Assembly: GCA_016803235.1 (NCBI GenBank)
Contig: JADCLI010000031.1
Span: 1 to 64,000 of the forward strand
Reading direction: 5' to 3'
Source of the DNA: Pimelobacter simplex
GTDB taxonomy: Bacteria > Actinomycetota > Actinomycetes > Propionibacteriales > Nocardioidaceae
Length of the DNA stretch: 64,000 bases
The position numbers were made by a program, and so were the translations under genes. Within the stretch, counting starts at the first letter, position 1. Each line of letters opens with the position of its first letter. Shown piece by piece: positions 60,359-64,000 of the stretch. The notes under the pieces were generated by a model. That model saw nothing but the letters and a program-made list of their open reading frames with translations. It searched no databases and was not told the DNA's origin.

Positions 60359-61111
60359 ATGACCTTCCTGACCGCCGACGTCGTCCGCGACGTCGCCGTG
60401 CTGACGATCGACCGCCCCGACAAGCTGAACGCTCTCGACGTCGGCACCCGGCTCCGGCTGGCCGAGCTGGTGCGTGAGCTCGGCACCGGCGACACGGTGC
60501 GCGGCATCGTGATCACCGGCCGGGGCCGCGCCTTCTCCGCGGGTGAGGACCTCGGCCAGGCGCCCACCACGGAGGCCGAGGTGCATCTCGCCTTCGAGAG
60601 CTTCCACGACATCACCCGCGCGATCCTCCAGACCCGGGTGCCGGTGATCGCGGCCGTCAACGGACTGGCCGTCGGCGGCGCCTCGGAGATCACCTTGTGC
60701 TGCGACGCGCGGATCGGTACGCCGGCCGCCGAGTACTTCCAGCCGGAGAACGCCCGCGGCCTCACCATCTCCAACGCCACCAGCCTGCTGCTGCGCCGCC
60801 TGGTCGGCAACCACGCGACCCGCATGGTGCTCGGCTCTCCCCGGGTCGGCGCCGACGAGGCGCTGCGGATCGGCCTCCTCGACGAGGTCGTCGACCCCGA
60901 CGTGCTGGTCGACCACGCCATCGGGACGGTCCACGACTGGACCCCCGAGGGCGGCACGACCGCCCTCCACCTCGCGCTGCTGCGCCCGCTGCTCGCCGAG
61001 GTCGAGGCCGCGTTCGAGCGCGAGGACACCGCCGCCCACGAGGCATGGACGAGCGGACTGCTCACCGCCGGCGTCGCCGGCTTCTGGAACGCGAAGGAGA
61101 CCACCGCATGA
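60359..61111 (+). CDS. Enoyl-CoA hydratase/isomerase-family protein
   Basis: This 250-residue crotonase-fold protein has FSAGEDLGQ as first oxyanion loop, NGLAVGGASEITLCCDARI as second, and EYFQPENARGLTISNATSL and a helical C-terminus that trimerises. AAGGAGCTGAC directly precedes the ATG. It hydrates or otherwise acts on the CoA ester made by the preceding ligase. The catalytic Glu positions are not unambiguous by eye, so isomerase or lyase activity is also possible. Confidence 0.87.
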   Translation: MTFLTADVVRDVAVLTIDRPDKLNALDVGTRLRLAELVRELGTGDTVRGIVITGRGRAFSAGEDLGQAPTTEAEVHLAFESFHDITRAILQTRVPVIAAVNGLAVGGASEITLCCDARIGTPAAEYFQPENARGLTISNATSLLLRRLVGNHATRMVLGSPRVGADEALRIGLLDEVVDPDVLVDHAIGTVHDWTPEGGTTALHLALLRPLLAEVEAAFEREDTAAHEAWTSGLLTAGVAGFWNAKETTA

Positions 61112-62205
61112 TCACCACCCGAGCGGCCGTCCTCAACGAGATCGGCGCACCGCTGGAGCTCACCGACATCCGCGTCGACGACCCGGAGCCGCACGAGGTG
61201 CGGGTCGCGGTCAGCCACGTCGGGCTGTGCCACAGCGACCTGCACTACATGACCGGCACCGTGCCCACCGAGCTCCCGGTCGTGGTCGGCCACGAGGTGG
61301 CCGGAGTCGTCGAGTCGGTCGGCGCGGCCGTGACCTCGCTGCGGCCCGGCGACCGGGTCACGGGCGCGCTGACCCCGCCGTGCGGCGGGTGCGTGAACTG
61401 CGACGCGGGCCACGCGACCCAGTGCCTGCGCCTCGACGAGGTCCGCCTGCGGCAGCGGCCCGCCTTCGAGACGGTCGACGGGCGCCCGATCGAGCGGCTC
61501 GCCGCGATCGGCGCCTTCTCGCAGCACGTCCTGCTGCGGGAGAGCGCCCTCGTGCGGCTCCCGGACGACGTACCGCTGCACGTCGGCTGCCTGCTGTCGT
61601 GCTGCATCGTCACGGGCGTTGGCGCCGTGTTCCGTGGCGCGCAGGTGCGGCCCGGCAGCACGGTCGCCGTCATCGGGTGCGGCGGCGTCGGGTCGGCCAT
61701 CATCCAGGGCGCCCGGCTCGCCGGCGCCTCGGCCATCGTGGCGATCGACCTCGACGACGACCGGCTCAAGGCGGCGCGCACCTACGGCGCCACGCACACC
61801 ATCAACGGCGGGGACGGTGACACCGTCGCCGAGCTCCGCCGCCAGCTCGGCGACGGGGTCGACTACGCCTTCGAGGCGGTCGGCTCGGCGCGCACCGCTG
61901 AGACGGCGCTGGCCCTGGTGCGGGCGACCGGGACCGCGTGCTTGGTCGGGATCGCCCCCATGGGCACCGAGCTGACGGTGCCCGCGCTGGACTTCTTCTT
62001 CGAGGAGAAGCGGCTGATCGGCTCCTACATGGGCTCGGGCCAGGCCCGCGAGGACATCACCCAGTTCGCGCGGCTCTACCAGCAGGGTCGCCTGATGCTC
62101 GACGAGATGGTCACTCGCGTCGTCCCCTTCGCCGAGATCAACGAGGGCTTCGAGCAGATGAGGTCGGGCGACGTCACCCGGATCGTCGTCGACCTCCAGG
62201 CCTGA
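61108..62205 (+). CDS. Zinc-dependent alcohol dehydrogenase
   Basis: This 365-residue medium-chain dehydrogenase has catalytic zinc region GLCHSDLHYMTG and GHEVAGVVESVG, structural zinc cluster PPCGGCVNCDAGHATQC with all four Cys, and NAD motif VIGCGGVGSAIIQGARLAGA followed by AIDLDDDRL, where the Asp indicates NAD preference. The start overlaps the hydratase stop (ATGA). It would oxidise an alcohol, such as the hydroxy acid released by the hydrolase of the divergent operon, to an aldehyde. Confidence 0.92.
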   Translation: MITTRAAVLNEIGAPLELTDIRVDDPEPHEVRVAVSHVGLCHSDLHYMTGTVPTELPVVVGHEVAGVVESVGAAVTSLRPGDRVTGALTPPCGGCVNCDAGHATQCLRLDEVRLRQRPAFETVDGRPIERLAAIGAFSQHVLLRESALVRLPDDVPLHVGCLLSCCIVTGVGAVFRGAQVRPGSTVAVIGCGGVGSAIIQGARLAGASAIVAIDLDDDRLKAARTYGATHTINGGDGDTVAELRRQLGDGVDYAFEAVGSARTAETALALVRATGTACLVGIAPMGTELTVPALDFFFEEKRLIGSYMGSGQAREDITQFARLYQQGRLMLDEMVTRVVPFAEINEGFEQMRSGDVTRIVVDLQA

Positions 62206-62217
62206 GAGGAGATTCCG

Positions 62218-63675
62218 ATGAGCAACGAGATCACCGTTCCCCAGCCGGTCAACTACATCGCCGACGAGTGGTGCGACGGTACGACCGGCGACGTATGGAA
62301 CATCGACCCCAACACGCGTACGCCGCTGCACCGGCTCGTCACCACGCCACCCGACGACGTCGAGCGGGCGCTACGGCACGCGGAGGCGTCGTACGACATC
62401 GGCCGGTGGGACGACGAGGCGCGCCACGAGCGGGCCGCCGTCCTCGACCGCGTCGCCGACCTGTTGGAGGCCCGCACGGAGGACGTCGCGCGGGCCGACG
62501 CCCTGACCAGCGGCACGCCGATCAGTGTCACCCGCACGGTCGCCGCCTTCCTGCCGTACCGGATCCGCTCGGCGGCGCAGGACCTGCGTGACATCCCGCG
62601 CGTCACCGCGCTCGAGGCCGGAGGGCGCGACGTCAGGCTGCACAAGGTGCCGTGGGGTCCGGCCGCGATCCTCACCCCGTGGAACGGGCCGAGCTTCATC
62701 CCCGCCGCCAAGGTCGTCAGCGCGATCGCGGCCGGCTGTCCGGTGATCCTCAAGCCGTCGGAGCACGCCCCGTCGAGCGCCCAGGTCGTCGTCGAGTGCT
62801 TCGTCGCTGCGGGACTTCCCTCGGGCGCGCTCCAGCTGGTGCACGGCGCGGGCGACGTCGGTGCGCAGCTCACCGCGGACCCCCGGATCAAGATCGTCTC
62901 GTTCACCGGTGGACCCGGCGCCGGTCGTGCCATCGCCCGGGCGGCGGTCGAGGACTTCAAGGTCCTCCAGCTCGAGCTCGGCGGCAACAACCCGGTGATC
63001 GTCCTCGACGACGCCGACCTCGACGTCACGGCGGACGGGATCCTCGACGGGATGACCAAGCTCAACGGCCAGTGGTGCGAGGGACCGGGCAAGGTGCTCG
63101 CGCCGCCGGCCCTCGTCGGGCCGCTCGTCGACGCGTTGACCGAGCGGATCTCGAAGCTGGTGGTGGGCCACTCGCTCGACGAGGCCAGCCAGGTCGGGCC
63201 GATCTCCAACGAGCCGCACCTCCGGACGCTCCAGGCGCGGATCGAGGGGCTACGCGACCTCGGTGCCGAGATCCACCAGCCCACGACGCTGCCCGACCTC
63301 GGCGGGTTCTTCCTCTCGCCGACCGTGGCCGTGGGTGCCGACCCGGCGCAGGCGACGGCGGAGCTGTTCGGGCCGGTCGTCTCGGTGCACGCGGTCGGCT
63401 CGCCGCAGGAGGCGCTGCGCATCGCGAACGCGAACCCGTCGGGCCTCGACGCCTACGTCTTCGGAGGTGACACGGACCGTGCGATCGAGGTCGGCTCCCG
63501 CATCGTCGCGGGTGAGGTGCGGGTCAACGGCGCCAAGGTCGCCGACCTCGGTGACGGATCCGCGCAGAGCTTCTGGGGGCCGGCAGGCATCGGCGGGCAC
63601 GGGCCGGCCGAGTCCGTACGGGTGTTCTGCGGCGACCGGGTCGTCGGCGTGGACTCGCCGGACCTGCCGCTGTAG
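62218..63675 (+). CDS. Aldehyde dehydrogenase
   Basis: This 485-residue complete ALDH has ILTPWNGPSFIPAAKVVSAI, VILKPSEHAPSSAQVVVE, FTGGPGAGRAIARAA, catalytic Glu in LQLELGGNNPVIV, catalytic Cys in NGQWCEGPGK and LFGPVVSVHAV. A GAGAGGAG site precedes the ATG 12 bp after the alcohol dehydrogenase stop. It oxidises the aldehyde from the previous gene's reaction to the acid for the CoA ligase. It is the last gene of the rightward operon and convergent with the TetR-like gene. Confidence 0.92.
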   Translation: MSNEITVPQPVNYIADEWCDGTTGDVWNIDPNTRTPLHRLVTTPPDDVERALRHAEASYDIGRWDDEARHERAAVLDRVADLLEARTEDVARADALTSGTPISVTRTVAAFLPYRIRSAAQDLRDIPRVTALEAGGRDVRLHKVPWGPAAILTPWNGPSFIPAAKVVSAIAAGCPVILKPSEHAPSSAQVVVECFVAAGLPSGALQLVHGAGDVGAQLTADPRIKIVSFTGGPGAGRAIARAAVEDFKVLQLELGGNNPVIVLDDADLDVTADGILDGMTKLNGQWCEGPGKVLAPPALVGPLVDALTERISKLVVGHSLDEASQVGPISNEPHLRTLQARIEGLRDLGAEIHQPTTLPDLGGFFLSPTVAVGADPAQATAELFGPVVSVHAVGSPQEALRIANANPSGLDAYVFGGDTDRAIEVGSRIVAGEVRVNGAKVADLGDGSAQSFWGPAGIGGHGPAESVRVFCGDRVVGVDSPDLPL

Positions 63676-63702
63676 CGCCCCGGAGCGCGCGGTCGGGGCT
63701 GG

Positions 63703-64000
63703 TCAGGCCTTGACCGCGCGCTTGCGGCGCGCCGGCTTGGTCCGGGCAGCCTCGAGTCTCGCGGTGAGCCAGGTCTCGAACACCGAGGCGGTGAGGTCCA
63801 TCTGGGCCCGGGCGGCCTCACGGTCGCCGTACGTCAGGAAGTTGATCGCGAACCCGTCGGAGAGGGCGCCGGCGACGTAGGGGATCTCCTCGAGGACGTC
63901 GGGGCTGACGCCCTCCTCGGCCCCGACGCGGCGCATCACCTCGAGCCCGGCCTGCAGGGCCTGGTCGTAGACGGCGATGCCGCGGTCACCGTGCTGGCGC
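63703..64000 (-). CDS. TetR-like regulator, C-terminal part, runs off the window
   Basis: The frame is open from the window edge and gives a helical C-terminal domain (GIAVYDQALQAGLEVMRR, PYVAGALSDGFAINFLTYGD, ASVFETWLTARLEAA) and a basic Lys/Arg tail. This looks like the ligand-binding end of a TetR/AcrR regulator; the DNA-binding part is outside the window, so the call is provisional. It is convergent with the operon at 56-63.7 kb and is the nearest candidate for the AGTCAT operators. Confidence 0.55.
   Translation of the reverse strand, partial: RQHGDRGIAVYDQALQAGLEVMRRVGAEEGVSPDVLEEIPYVAGALSDGFAINFLTYGDREAARAQMDLTASVFETWLTARLEAARTKPARRKRAVKA

Noticed and set aside
58327..62331. Very long open frame on the minus strand across the rightward catabolic operon
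   Set aside because: It lies antisense to five genes with clear catalytic motifs, is rich in Arg/Gly/Asp/Leu without any family feature, and arises from high G+C codon bias.
1..64000. CRISPR arrays, rRNA genes, intact tRNA genes, replication origin
   Set aside because: I saw no regularly spaced direct repeats, no rRNA signatures and no full tRNA cloverleaf; only a tRNA 3' end at 47946.

Overview
ORGANISM. The sequence is G+C-rich, with dense overlapping genes, ATGA/TGATG start-stop couplings, GTG/TTG starts and typical actinobacterial families (SigE-type ECF sigma factor, SARP and LAL regulators, DUF3068/PorA-like protein, IS481 remnants). It is a high-GC actinobacterium. A Nocardioides-like soil or degrader lineage is my inference, not something the sequence proves.

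TWO COMPARTMENTS. Lines sampled by eye suggest about 62-68 % G+C from base 1 to about 47.9 kb and 75 % or more from about 48.0 kb on. The boundary coincides with what looks like the 3' end of a tRNA-Leu gene (47946-47967) followed by a strong hairpin (47973-48002). I therefore read 1-47.9 kb as the right part of a tRNA-integrated genomic island and 48-64 kb as core-like chromosome. The island carries scars: an IS3 element with 27-bp terminal repeats and a 3-bp target duplication inside a DUF3068 gene, two decayed IS481 transposases, and an aldehyde dehydrogenase cut off at its catalytic Cys. The transhydrogenase genes at 13.4-16.4 kb are a core-like G+C patch inside the island.

ISLAND LAYOUT. 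0.3-2.6 kb: a class III nucleotidyl cyclase fused to a PLD-like sensor or effector-like domain, plus two small genes. 2.7-4.2 kb: HxlR and IclR regulators. 4.4-8.5 kb: the most unusual module, an operon of a UGSC-family protein (Cys form, CGSC), its 373-residue partner and a small CxxC protein, next to divergent thioredoxin and nearby thioredoxin reductase. 9.5-13.3 kb: MFS exporter, SDR, hotdog thioesterase, MBL hydrolase. 13.4-16.4 kb: pntB-pntA. 16.9-24.6 kb: XRE-cupin and GntR regulators with a catabolic set (CMD-family protein, HIBADH-like dehydrogenase, bicupin, FAD oxidoreductase, VOC protein, M24 peptidase-fold enzyme). 25.3-32.1 kb: a 2-oxoacid dehydrogenase set (Lpd, ALDH, fused E1 alpha-beta, E2) followed by a small NrtS-like membrane protein. 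36.4-43.0 kb: SDR, FAD-synthetase-like protein, HpaB-type monooxygenase, LAL regulator and HpaC-type flavin reductase. 43-47.8 kb: a large ATPase/SARP regulator, small ORFs and a lipoate ligase that could serve the island's own E2.

CORE-LIKE REGION. 48.0-51.7 kb: SigE-type sigma factor, a co-encoded membrane protein and two lipoproteins; two of these genes share a nearly identical 5' leader. 51.8-63.7 kb: two divergent operons around operator-like AGTCAT repeats. Leftward are a Baeyer-Villiger-type monooxygenase, an HSL-type hydrolase and a flavin amine oxidase. Rightward are an SCP2-like protein, a glutamine-synthetase-like ligase, a class I amidotransferase, acyl-CoA ligase, enoyl-CoA hydratase, Zn-alcohol dehydrogenase and aldehyde dehydrogenase. 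Together these could take an amine to a ketone, a lactone or ester, a hydroxy acid, an acid and a CoA thioester. A TetR-like regulator runs off the right edge.
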